From Saprospiraceae bacterium (GTDB lineage Bacteria > Bacteroidota > Bacteroidia > Chitinophagales > Saprospiraceae), in the NCBI GenBank assembly GCA_016715985.1, contig JADJXD010000001.1, positions 4,464,001 through 4,528,000 on the forward strand: 64,000 nt of DNA, in the 5' to 3' direction. Each line of letters begins with the position of its first letter. Positions within the stretch are counted from its first letter, which is position 1. Both the position numbers and the translations under genes were made by a program. This document shows positions 34,563-43,557 of the stretch, piece by piece. The notes beneath the pieces were generated by a model, which saw nothing but the letters and a program-made list of their open reading frames with translations, was not told the origin of the DNA and made no database searches.

Positions 34563-35948
34563 ATGAACAATTTTAATACTTCAAAAATGAAACAAATAGC
34601 TTTTCTTTTTTTACTTGGTTTTATTACCTTATCGTTAACTGCACAAAATGATACTATGCTTGTTAAGCAAACAAATGGTGGTGTCATTAAATATGCGGTT
34701 GCAAGTATTGACAGTATTTATTTCAGACTGGCAGATACCGGAACACCTTATATCTTACCGAATATTGGCAATGAAGGTGTTGCTCTACCTTACGTGGTAT
34801 TAGCTAATCCTGTACAAGCCGAAATAAGAAATGGTGGATTTGGTTCTGCAGCTTGCGCTCACCCATACAATAAAGGCGAATTTTATGCTCTGACTGACAG
34901 AGGTCCAAATACCGATGCTACAGGTGGAAAATATTTCCCTACTCCAAACTATACTCCCAGAATAGGTCATTTCAAACTTAATCCTGACGGAACAATCGTA
35001 AAATTGAGTGAAATCCTGTTGAGAGATCCATTTGGTAATCCAATCAGCGGCCGGCCAAATCCAATAGGTTTTGGTTCAACAGGTGAAGTTCCTTTTGATT
35101 TGGAAGATAAAGTCCTTGAATATGACGTTTATGGTTTGGACTCTGAAGGACTTGTAGCATTGAAAGATGGATCGTTTTGGGTTTCCGATGAGTATGGACC
35201 ACATATAGTGCATTACGCAGCAAACGGCAATCAATTAGAAAGAATAAGTCCCTTGAATTTACAAACAGGTGGAAGAAAATTGCCTGCTGTTTTTCAACGA
35301 AGATGGGCAAACAGAGGAATGGAAGGATTGGCAGTGACACCGGATGAAAATACTTTGGTAGGTATTATGCAATCAAGATTATATAATCCCAACAATGCAG
35401 GTTCAACCAACACCACTCTAACACGTATTGTGACGTTAAACCTACTTACAGGTATTACCAAACAATATCTTTACAGACAGGAATTAGCCAATAATTCTAA
35501 TTCTGAGATAACAGCATTGACGGATACCACTTTTTTAGTTATCGAAAGAGATGGTAAATTTTCGGCTGATGGGGGAAGCATTATGAAGAGAATCTACAAA
35601 ATAAACATCTCCAATGCAACGGATGTGAGTGGTGATTTTAATTCATTGGATGGGTTGTTGATAAATGGAAAAACATTAGAGGCAAATTCATGGCAAGAAC
35701 TGGAAGATGCCAATATCATTCCGGTTGAAAAAACATTAGCAGTGGACTTATTTGTTGCGCTTGGTGACTATCCACATGATAAATTGGAAGGTATTTGGTT
35801 AATAGATGAATCTACTATAGGAGTGATCAATGATGATGATTTTGCTATTTGGAGTGATCCTGTCAATAAAATCAAACAAAAAACATTGTCCCCTACAAAC
35901 CCTGGTACCATGATAGATGGCAACCGATTGTACATCGTCAAATTCTGA
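34563..35948 (+). CDS. Esterase-like activity of phytase family protein, secreted
   Basis: A 461-residue exported protein. Two starts are possible: ATG 34563, or ATG 34587, which gives a compact signal peptide MKQIAFLFLLGF ending LTAQ. A short lead segment with VASIDSIYF is followed by the phytase-like propeller (YALTDRGPNTDATGG, then YGLDSEGLVALKDGSFWVSDEYGPHI, RGMEGLAVTPDENTLVG, DKLEGIWLID). The family contains secreted esterase/phytase-like enzymes of uncertain substrate. No sorting domain is seen. It lies 9 bp after the interrupted T9SS gene, whose lead segment is similar (EVQKIDF), so both may be one unit. Confidence 0.82.
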   Translation: MNNFNTSKMKQIAFLFLLGFITLSLTAQNDTMLVKQTNGGVIKYAVASIDSIYFRLADTGTPYILPNIGNEGVALPYVVLANPVQAEIRNGGFGSAACAHPYNKGEFYALTDRGPNTDATGGKYFPTPNYTPRIGHFKLNPDGTIVKLSEILLRDPFGNPISGRPNPIGFGSTGEVPFDLEDKVLEYDVYGLDSEGLVALKDGSFWVSDEYGPHIVHYAANGNQLERISPLNLQTGGRKLPAVFQRRWANRGMEGLAVTPDENTLVGIMQSRLYNPNNAGSTNTTLTRIVTLNLLTGITKQYLYRQELANNSNSEITALTDTTFLVIERDGKFSADGGSIMKRIYKINISNATDVSGDFNSLDGLLINGKTLEANSWQELEDANIIPVEKTLAVDLFVALGDYPHDKLEGIWLIDESTIGVINDDDFAIWSDPVNKIKQKTLSPTNPGTMIDGNRLYIVKF

Positions 35949-35966
35949 TCTTCTGAAATAAATATT

Positions 35967-36003
35967 AAAAAGAGGGTGTTCAAATGGGCAGCCTCTCTTT
36001 TTT
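35967..36003. terminator. Probable terminator between convergent genes
   Basis: AAAAAGAGGG pairs imperfectly with CCTCTCTTTTTT across about 15 nt, flanked by A on one side and T on the other, so it could serve both strands. Confidence 0.5.
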
Positions 36004-36036
36004 ATCTGATTTTTACAATAAATATGCTCGTTTAAT

Positions 36037-38517
36037 TTATGAATTCCCTATCCTCTGTCTTTCCTCTTCTGAACCGGTAGTTCTTCTTCGGGCTTGCGCT
36101 ACTTTACTGTTGCCAAAACGGTAAGAAAACGCCAGGTTGGCAACTCTTGTTTCTCGGAATGCATACCAATCTTCAACATAGTTGTCAAACGATATGGTAG
36201 CTTCCGGCAAATTAGTCCAAAAAATATCGGTGATATTCAGACGGATAGTTCCCATATTTTGCAATACTTTTTTCTGAACACCCACACCTAATGCCCACTG
36301 TGGCAGATAAGTCAGGTATCCGTTTCGATTACCGCTACTTAATGAAAAAGAAGCTTCAGCGGTCCATCCATTTGCAAGTGTGAAATTATTATTGGTATTC
36401 AGATTTAAGGCCACCTGCCCGCTATTTAGAGCTGTTCCTGAAACATTTCCATTAAAATGATTATAAAAAAGATTTAGGTTGTTCATGGAATTCCACCATC
36501 TTTTAATTTGGACTGGTGCAGATAATTCCAATCCGAAATAATCTGAAGAGTTAAGGTTTAATGGAATCTGTATCGTTACATTCGGATCTTGCGCCAATTC
36601 CGGATAAACATCAGAAAGTCGTGATAATACAATCGTCTGATTTTGGATCGTTTTACTATATAACAATTTTGCACCTAACTGATTATAGTCAAAACCCAAT
36701 TCAAAATTCCATGAGAATTGGGGTTGTAAAGCCGGGTTGCCTGAACTGTAAGTTGTCACATCAATCAGGAATAAAAATGGATTGAGTTGTGAAAATCCCG
36801 GACGGTCAATTCTCTGAGTGATGTTGCCATTGATACTGGATTTTTCGCTGAGATTGTATTTAGCAAATAGGGTCGGAAAAACTCTGATATAAGATGAATC
36901 AAATTCAACATTCCCAATAAATTGTTTGGTCTTGTAATTCGTTCGTTCACTTCTTAAACCTCCCTGCAATTCAAATTTTGTAAATGATTTGGATAAACTT
37001 ACATATAATGCATTATTGACTTCTGTGTACAAAAAGTGATTGGTTTTTCCTACATCCGGTATAAATATTTCATCTGCTTTTTCAAAAAATTTGGCATCCT
37101 GATCTGAGGAAACATAAGAGTATTTTGCGCCAGCCTCTATTTTAAAAGTAGCAGACATGGGTAGTACATAATCAGTCCTGAATGTGGTAAAATTCAAATT
37201 CCCTGCCTGATCTCCATTGAGCTGATAATCAGGTTGCAAAACTGATCCGTCAATGTTAAAGTAATGTGTAATATTGACGGACTTTCCATTATTGACAAAT
37301 CTGCCGAAATCCAGATCTGCTGTAATTTCACTTCCTGAATTGTTAAGTAATCGCTTTACATTCAGATTTAATACGCCATTACTGTTGTCGTTGTGGTTAT
37401 CGGTATTGTTGTTGAATGAAAAAATATGACTGCTGTTTTCGTCAAACACTTTAGAAGTATTTCGGTTGTAAGGAGATGAAGAAACCAATGTGGGAGAAAA
37501 CGTGAATCCAAGGGTTGTTTTATCATTCAGAAAATAATCCAAACCAATACGAATACTGTGAAATTGAGTTGGAATTTTGGTATAATTATTTTTTTCATCC
37601 TTTCCGGAGAACAAAAAGTTGTCATAAAATTTTCTGTCTAATACCAGATGATTCAGACCCAATCTGTACCCATAATTGTAACTACCGTACAGATTGAAAC
37701 GCTGACTCCTGTAATTGAGATTTAATCCTGCATTTGCTTTAGGATAAACCCCCTGGCCATATCCAGCAGAAATACTTCCATTAGTTCCCAATCTCGAATC
37801 TTTCCGCATTTTGATATCTATAATTCCGGCATTTCCTGCTGCGTCATATTTGGAAGAGGGATTTGTAATGAGTTCAATTCTTGAAATCGAACCCGATGGA
37901 AGCGATTTTAGATAATTCACTAATTCCGGACCGGATAACGGCGATAAACGACCATCAATATAAATTATAATACCCTGTCTGCCTTTCATGGTAATGTTGT
38001 CATTCCCATCTATGATAATACCGGGAGACCTCTCTAAAACTTCATAGGCAGTACTGCCTTCGCTCAGGATACTATTTTCCACATTTACAATCAGACGGTC
38101 TATTTTTCGCTCAATAAATTGTTTTTGTGCGGTAATGGTAACGTCCCCTAATTTTACACTTGTCGCTTCCAATGTGATAATGCCCAGATCAATATCCTGA
38201 TTTTGGATGGTAAATATTTCACTGTCATGATTTTGAAATCCAACACTTGAAATCCTAAGAAAATAACTTCCTTCAGGCAATCCGATCAAATCTGCAATAT
38301 TACCATTTTCGTCAGCTATATCTCCTTTGACAAAAGTTGAATCCGGCATGTTGTACAACATTACTGAAGCGCCGATTGCAGGAAGACCTGATTCCTTTTC
38401 CAAAATCCGAAGAAGAACCGCATTTTGTCCATACGTCCAGACGCTTGATATCAGAGTGACTAACAGGGTTAATACAACATGCGTGTTAATCTTATTTTTA
38501 AAGAAATTTACAAACAT
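36037..38517 (-). CDS. TonB-dependent-receptor-like outer-membrane beta-barrel protein
   Basis: An 826-residue outer-membrane protein. The signal peptide covers residues 1-30 (ends WTYGQ). A CarboxypepD_reg-like domain follows (residues ~35-110; GLPEGSYFLRISSVGFQ), then a plug (GSTAYEVLERSPGIIIDGN, YIDGRLSPLSG, NPSSKYDAAGNAGIIDIK) and an OMP_b-brl_3 barrel. The C-terminal tail is RRRTTGSEEERQRIGNS, a form frequent in this family. It lacks a clear TonB box, like many members. Substrate unknown. The AraC regulator upstream on the same strand could control it. Confidence 0.88.
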   Translation of the reverse strand: MFVNFFKNKINTHVVLTLLVTLISSVWTYGQNAVLLRILEKESGLPAIGASVMLYNMPDSTFVKGDIADENGNIADLIGLPEGSYFLRISSVGFQNHDSEIFTIQNQDIDLGIITLEATSVKLGDVTITAQKQFIERKIDRLIVNVENSILSEGSTAYEVLERSPGIIIDGNDNITMKGRQGIIIYIDGRLSPLSGPELVNYLKSLPSGSISRIELITNPSSKYDAAGNAGIIDIKMRKDSRLGTNGSISAGYGQGVYPKANAGLNLNYRSQRFNLYGSYNYGYRLGLNHLVLDRKFYDNFLFSGKDEKNNYTKIPTQFHSIRIGLDYFLNDKTTLGFTFSPTLVSSSPYNRNTSKVFDENSSHIFSFNNNTDNHNDNSNGVLNLNVKRLLNNSGSEITADLDFGRFVNNGKSVNITHYFNIDGSVLQPDYQLNGDQAGNLNFTTFRTDYVLPMSATFKIEAGAKYSYVSSDQDAKFFEKADEIFIPDVGKTNHFLYTEVNNALYVSLSKSFTKFELQGGLRSERTNYKTKQFIGNVEFDSSYIRVFPTLFAKYNLSEKSSINGNITQRIDRPGFSQLNPFLFLIDVTTYSSGNPALQPQFSWNFELGFDYNQLGAKLLYSKTIQNQTIVLSRLSDVYPELAQDPNVTIQIPLNLNSSDYFGLELSAPVQIKRWWNSMNNLNLFYNHFNGNVSGTALNSGQVALNLNTNNNFTLANGWTAEASFSLSSGNRNGYLTYLPQWALGVGVQKKVLQNMGTIRLNITDIFWTNLPEATISFDNYVEDWYAFRETRVANLAFSYRFGNSKVAQARRRTTGSEEERQRIGNS

Positions 38518-38745
38518 AATTCAGATGATTTTAAGATGAGTGCTAAACATAAATATCCATTCTAATTCGGTTTCCGGATACTTAAAACCAATCGGTTAGA
38601 TTTTGCACATCCGTTTATTCATGGCAAAGGTATAGGCAGAAAATATGTGAAAATTGTAAAAATTAGACAACAGGAAAATAAAATCAATTAGAATTGTTAA
38701 TTTTTACAGATTTTATGAGAAGTAATTTTAAGTATTTGAGTTTTA

Positions 38746-39585
38746 TTAGTCTGCTATATTTTTGAATTGACTATTGATTACCTTCTGATTGGAAGTAAAC
38801 ATAGACTCGTTCAATTTTGCATATTCTTTGGGTGTAAGAAATGTAAATTTTTTAAAATTACTGATAAAATGGGATTGATCGTAATATCCTGATATATAGC
38901 CGATTTCTGTGAGTGATCTTGGAGACTTTGGATTTGTTATCATTGCAGAAGCATAATTGAACTGTATAATTCTTTTGAAGAGCTTAGGTGAAATTCCTAC
39001 ATTCAATTGAAATTCCCTTTCTACACTTTTGTAGTTTTCATGCCCGAATTTAATGTTGTCCAAAAATCCGTAAGAAGGGTCTGCGTACAAAATATTTAGT
39101 CTGTGTGTTATGGCTGCAAATTTGGTATTCGTGATCATTTTTTCTGTCAGATACTTTTCAATACCTGCATTAATCTCTTCACAGGTTGAACTATTCAGAA
39201 TTTTATCTTCAAGTTTGTGAATATCTTTTCCAAAAATAAGGGAGGCTTCTATTGAATTATTTACCAACTCGAACATGGGTGTATTTGTAAAATATCTTAT
39301 AGCTCCGGGCTTGAAACGGACTGCAATTGAACGCATTTGCGGATTCGGTTTAACAAAACAAGCTTCTGTTTTTAATCCTATCAAATGGCTGCTTACGATT
39401 TTTTTTGGAGAAAGGTCATCCTTCTGTTTTCGCTCATAAGACCCACACAAATGAATAACTAATTCTGTCATTCCATCCGGTACAACCAAAATAAATTGAT
39501 CCTTATCAGAATGAAATTCAGAATAAGAAATATGTTTTATATAATCGGCAAGTATGGGGTTTTTAACCTGAAAAAGTTGTGGCAT
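38746..39585 (-). CDS. AraC family transcriptional regulator
   Basis: A 279-residue regulator. The N-terminal sensor domain (VPDGMTELVIHLCGSYER, then IAVRFKPGAIRYF) is of the DUF6597 type. A C-terminal double helix-turn-helix is near residues 185-260 (LNVGISPKLFKRIIQFNYA, then LTEIGYISGYYDQSHFISNFKKFTFLTPKEY). It has no signal peptide and no membrane segment. It lies about 230 bp upstream of the beta-barrel receptor gene on the same strand; a regulatory link is plausible but unproven. Confidence 0.88.
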   Translation of the reverse strand: MPQLFQVKNPILADYIKHISYSEFHSDKDQFILVVPDGMTELVIHLCGSYERKQKDDLSPKKIVSSHLIGLKTEACFVKPNPQMRSIAVRFKPGAIRYFTNTPMFELVNNSIEASLIFGKDIHKLEDKILNSSTCEEINAGIEKYLTEKMITNTKFAAITHRLNILYADPSYGFLDNIKFGHENYKSVEREFQLNVGISPKLFKRIIQFNYASAMITNPKSPRSLTEIGYISGYYDQSHFISNFKKFTFLTPKEYAKLNESMFTSNQKVINSQFKNIAD

Positions 39586-39735
39586 ATCTTTTTACTAAAA
39601 CTGAAAAACACATTTGAAATAAGAAATCAACATAAAACTATTACAATACAAATATCTTGTCCGAGATTGACAAAATTTTAATAGTATTTTAACCAATTTG
39701 CATATCTTTCAATTGTAAAGACACAATCGCTCCCG

Positions 39736-39890
39736 TTAGTATTGGTTTGCAACTGCAGTAGCATAACTTTATCCGGTTGGAATCAATTCCTGCGGGATAG
39801 ATAATTTGTAATTAGCCACTTCCAGGTTAATACCCTGCCTGAATAGGTTGCATCTACGCCTTAGTGTTTCAATGGATGTGCCATAATTGA
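39736..39890. repeat. Two degenerate REP-like units
   Basis: At 39736-39790 a unit with GGTTTGCAACTGCAG. At 39831-39890 a unit with GGTTGCATCTACGCCTTAG, followed by CAATGG...CCATAATTGA, matching the two-hairpin layout of the copies at 10373 and 12334. Both lie in the 350-bp spacer between convergent regions; nothing else is seen there except a terminator. Confidence 0.55.
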
Positions 39891-39940
39891 GAATGCTAAT
39901 TTGATGTTAGTTTAATAAACCGGAGCCTTCCCATTACCTC

Positions 39941-39978
39941 AAAAAAAAATGAGCCACCCGATTACTTTGAGTGGCTCA
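39941..39978 (-). terminator. Terminator of the minus-strand carbonic anhydrase operon
   Basis: TGAGCCAC (39950-39957) pairs with GTGGCTCA (39971-39978). On the minus strand the stem is followed by nine T residues. Confidence 0.9.
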
Positions 39979-40041
39979 AAATCCATATTTACAACAAAAC
40001 TCTAACCTTGATTGTAATTCTCAAATTATAAATTAATGAAA

Positions 40042-40701
40042 TTATGCATGTGCCATAACTGTTTCTGGTATTCTTTCTTCAATAAACTCAACCTCTCCCG
40101 TCTCCACACTGTAATAGGCAGAAACCATCCCGATTTCACCTTTTTCATACATTTCAGCAAGAATCGGACTACGACTTATTATCTGGTCTAAGGTGATTTT
40201 GACACTCTCGTGAGATACTTTTTCGACCATTTCTGTAAAATTATCATCATTTACATCACCGAATTCTGAATTTACTTTCTTCACCGCCGGTTTAATTTTG
40301 TCTAAAAGTGTTGTCAGGTTACCCATTTCCACCCCTTTTACGGCTCCTTTTACCGCTCCGCAACTGGAGTGTCCCAGCACCATAATAATTTTTGAACCAG
40401 CCACTTTACATGCAAATTCCATGCTGCCCAAAATATCTTCATTCAGAATATTTCCTGCGATTCTTACACTGAAAATATCTCCTAATCCCTGATCAAAGAT
40501 CAATTCCGCTGACGTTCTGCTGTCAATACAACTCAGGATTACTGCAAATGGCCATTGACCTTCTGTAGTATCATTTACCTGCTCCAGCAGATTTCTGTTT
40601 ATTTTCAGATTATTTACAAAACGTTGATTTCCCTCCTTTAAAAACTGTAATGCTTTTGCGGGATTCACTGTTGCCTGCGTTTCTTTATTATGTGCTTTCA
40701 T
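40042..40701 (-). CDS. Beta-carbonic anhydrase (module 1)
   Basis: A 219-residue cytoplasmic enzyme interconverting CO2 and bicarbonate. Zinc ligands Cys58, His111, Cys114 and the catalytic pair Asp60/Arg62 are in place (SCIDSRTSAEL; LGHSSCGAVKGA). It lies 21 bp after the SulP transporter gene, in one operon ending at a strong terminator. The coupling suggests bicarbonate uptake with intracellular conversion. Confidence 0.93.
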   Translation of the reverse strand: MKAHNKETQATVNPAKALQFLKEGNQRFVNNLKINRNLLEQVNDTTEGQWPFAVILSCIDSRTSAELIFDQGLGDIFSVRIAGNILNEDILGSMEFACKVAGSKIIMVLGHSSCGAVKGAVKGVEMGNLTTLLDKIKPAVKKVNSEFGDVNDDNFTEMVEKVSHESVKITLDQIISRSPILAEMYEKGEIGMVSAYYSVETGEVEFIEERIPETVMAHA

Positions 40702-40722
40702 TTTTTTAAATTTTATTTTTTA

Positions 40723-42375
40723 TTAATTATTATCCGTTGTCAATTCTTCAATAAGTTGTTTGTGTCCGCCTTCTGAAATATTATCTTCCACCCAAACATT
40801 TCCATTCTTTTTTTCAGAGTTTTCAAGATTATAAACATCTTTAAAACCAATTAAAGTAACTTTAATATTCCTTTCAGGCCCGCCAATTTCTTTGAATTCT
40901 TTTATCAACTCCAATACATCATGAGCAATATACACACTATTGGAAGCATCGATAATGACTGTACTGTCAGCAGGAATATGTCCTATTGTAAGTTTAATGG
41001 CTGCCTTGTTAAGAAACGAAACTTCCTCTGCCAGATTGATGTGTATGATGTCGCCATCCTGATAAGATTCTTTTCTGAAATAATATGCCCTCTTCAGATT
41101 TCCCCTTAAAACAAATATCACACTTATCACCATACCGATCGCAACTCCTTTAAGCAGGTCTGTGAAAACCACTGCACCCAATGTGGCAATAAATGGTATA
41201 AACTGATATTTTCCTTGGTCCCAAAAGTGTTTTAATTTGGCAGGGCTTGCGAGCTTATATCCTATCAACAGCAGAATCGCTGCAAGTGTAGCCAAAGGAA
41301 TTTTATTCAAAATAAAAGGAATTGACAATACGCTTATCAATAATAAAACGCCGTGTATGACAGCAGACATTTTAGTACGAGCACCGGATTTGATATTGGC
41401 AGTCGTTCTCACCACAACTGAAGTCATTGGCAATCCGCCCAAAAATCCACTTAACAAGTTGCCAACTCCTTGTGCTTTTAACTCAATATTTGTGCTGCTG
41501 TACCTTTTATAAACGTCCATTCTATCTCCTGCTTCTATACAAAGCAAAGTTTCAATAGATGCAACAATGGCAATTGTAATGGCAACTACCCATACGTCAG
41601 GATTGACAAAACCATTAAAATCAGGAAGTGTTATAAGTGCTTTAAAATCTGCCATTGAAGAAGTCACAGGCAAGTCCACCAAATGTTTTGAATCAACGGC
41701 AAAAGATGAACCGGTTCTGATAAAAATTTCATTTAGTACAACGCCGGCTGTCACTGCGACCAAAGCTGCAGGTACAAGTTTTATGTCTTTTACAATTGGA
41801 ATCTTGTCCCAAAAAATGAGAATCAGCAATGCTACAATAGTAATAACAATTGCTCCGGGTTGAATATAATCAAAGGTCTCCATCAAATCGGTAAATGTAT
41901 TATGACCTCTTCCGTCTGAAAAACTCATGTCTCCTTCCGGATCTCTGTCATACCCAAAGGCATGAGGTATTTGTTTCAAAAAGATAATGACACCTATACC
42001 AGCTAACATTCCCTCTATGACATTATTTGGAAAATAATTGGAAATACTGCCAGCTTTCAAAAAGCCAAGAATTAACTGCAGAAGACCTGCTATTACTACT
42101 GCCGTCAGAAAGAGTGGAAAAGAACCTAAAGTCATAATTGCCGTTAGTACGATTGCCGTTAATCCGGCTGCAGGGCCTGATACGCTTACATGTGAATTAC
42201 TCAAAAAACCCACTACAACCCCACCTACGACACCTGCTATTATACCCGATAATGGAGGCGCACCTGATGCTAAGGCAATACCAAGACAAAGCGGAAGTGC
42301 TACTAGAAACACTACCAGTCCCGCTGAAAAGTCAGCTTTTATATGTTTAAAGTAAGAATTTTTAAGATCACTCAT
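40723..42375 (-). CDS. SulP family anion (bicarbonate) transporter (module 1)
   Basis: A 550-residue membrane transporter. It begins YFKHIKADFSAGLVVFLVALPLCLGIALASG, a SulP start, has about 12 helices with SGPAAGLT and GFLGGLPMTSVVVRTTANI, and ends with a STAS-like domain (from about 450: ADSTVIIDASNSVYIAHDVLEL). Its neighbour is a carbonic anhydrase, so a BicA-like sodium/bicarbonate symport function is likely; sulfate transport is the alternative. Confidence 0.87.
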   Translation of the reverse strand: MSDLKNSYFKHIKADFSAGLVVFLVALPLCLGIALASGAPPLSGIIAGVVGGVVVGFLSNSHVSVSGPAAGLTAIVLTAIMTLGSFPLFLTAVVIAGLLQLILGFLKAGSISNYFPNNVIEGMLAGIGVIIFLKQIPHAFGYDRDPEGDMSFSDGRGHNTFTDLMETFDYIQPGAIVITIVALLILIFWDKIPIVKDIKLVPAALVAVTAGVVLNEIFIRTGSSFAVDSKHLVDLPVTSSMADFKALITLPDFNGFVNPDVWVVAITIAIVASIETLLCIEAGDRMDVYKRYSSTNIELKAQGVGNLLSGFLGGLPMTSVVVRTTANIKSGARTKMSAVIHGVLLLISVLSIPFILNKIPLATLAAILLLIGYKLASPAKLKHFWDQGKYQFIPFIATLGAVVFTDLLKGVAIGMVISVIFVLRGNLKRAYYFRKESYQDGDIIHINLAEEVSFLNKAAIKLTIGHIPADSTVIIDASNSVYIAHDVLELIKEFKEIGGPERNIKVTLIGFKDVYNLENSEKKNGNVWVEDNISEGGHKQLIEELTTDNN

Positions 42376-42577
42376 AAAAGTTTTGTTTTGTGATTATACC
42401 CAAGATTCATGCATAAACAGTTTTAATCCCGGAATGTATAAAATGAATAAATATGGATTTTTTTAAGAAATCAATTCAGGGAAATTCAGAAATGCATAAA
42501 GTACCGTTCTGATTAATTGAATTTGTAACTGATAAGCCAAAGTCAGGAAGACTCAGCAATATAATATATAAATGGTG

Positions 42578-42883
42578 TTAGGCTCTTTGTTCCGGAGGGG
42601 AAAAATGATCAGAACCGGTAATCAAATCAATAATTTTTGATTGATTAAAAAATTGTGAATCCAAACGAAGATCGCTAAATAAAAACTCAAGTAAGCCAGA
42701 AGATGACAGAATTTTTGCACTGTTGGATGAATCACTCAGTAAACTCTCACTTTCACCAGAGTTTTCATGATTTTCCTCGAGAACACTAATGGCAACTTTT
42801 ATCTGTTGGTACTGATTTACAAGCGTTGCAGAAAATCCCAACAGGACAAAAGAAATAAAAAATATGTTTAAAAGTTGCTTCAT
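42578..42883 (-). CDS. Small exported or membrane-anchored protein
   Basis: A 101-residue protein from ATG 42883 (a longer frame starts 33 nt earlier). The N-terminal hydrophobic segment MKQLLNIFFISFVLLGFSATL is a signal or anchor. The rest is acidic and Ser-rich, ending DHFSPPEQRA. The pattern recalls small proteins placed ahead of metal-efflux genes in Bacteroidota, but no such gene is next to it here. Function unknown. Confidence 0.5.
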   Translation of the reverse strand: MKQLLNIFFISFVLLGFSATLVNQYQQIKVAISVLEENHENSGESESLLSDSSNSAKILSSSGLLEFLFSDLRLDSQFFNQSKIIDLITGSDHFSPPEQRA

Positions 42884-43084
42884 TAAATAAATTGGATAAA
42901 ACTCTAAGAATCGCAAAGATAGAAAATAGACTTTTTAAATAAGTTAAGAAATATTTAAAAAATCCTGTACCTTCCTCAATATCTTTTTAAGTTTATTGTT
43001 TTTATTAAATTTCTTTAACAACACAAATGTTTATTTGTTTTCACATATATCCCGGAATATTGATTTCGCTACGAAAAGTTCTTA

Positions 43085-43355
43085 GTTTAAATAAAAGAAA
43101 ATCCAGGCATAAAATGCATTGATAATCATACGTTTACAATTAAGGGCAGGGTAAGAACCATTGATTATCATCAAATTGTGTTTTCGGATTGAACTCAATA
43201 TTTAAGTACTAAATCTGAGTCTTCTCCCAAAATTACTAATTTAAAAATAAATATAAATTGATTTTTACTGAATTGATAATCAGCCGTTTCCATTTGTAGA
43301 CAGGGTGGAAAGCAGATGATTATCACATAACCGGTATTTTCGGAGTGAACACATA
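43085..43355 (+). repeat. Two tandem copies (B and C) of the repeat of about 120 bp
   Basis: Copy B 43085-43202 and copy C about 43240-43355 share, in order: A-rich lead, ATTGATAATCA, CGTTT, CAGGGT, GATTATCA, TTTTCGGA and TGAAC. Each includes the inverted pair TGATAATCA / TGATTATCA. They fill most of the 640-bp spacer before the second SulP gene and match copy A at 15612-15730. Confidence 0.65.
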
Positions 43356-43557
43356 CTGAAAATATCACATCCGCAAAACCAAAATTTCAATAAGGATTAT
43401 TGGAAATTTAATTGATTTGTCAGGAAATTCTAATATCAAGATATTCTCAGAATAATTATTACATTTTTTATTCCTTTCTCAGATAATGGTGGTACTTTGT
43501 TCAATAATTACTAAAGATGTATGATTTCTCAACCTGCTTAATGTGAAGTTTAACTAT

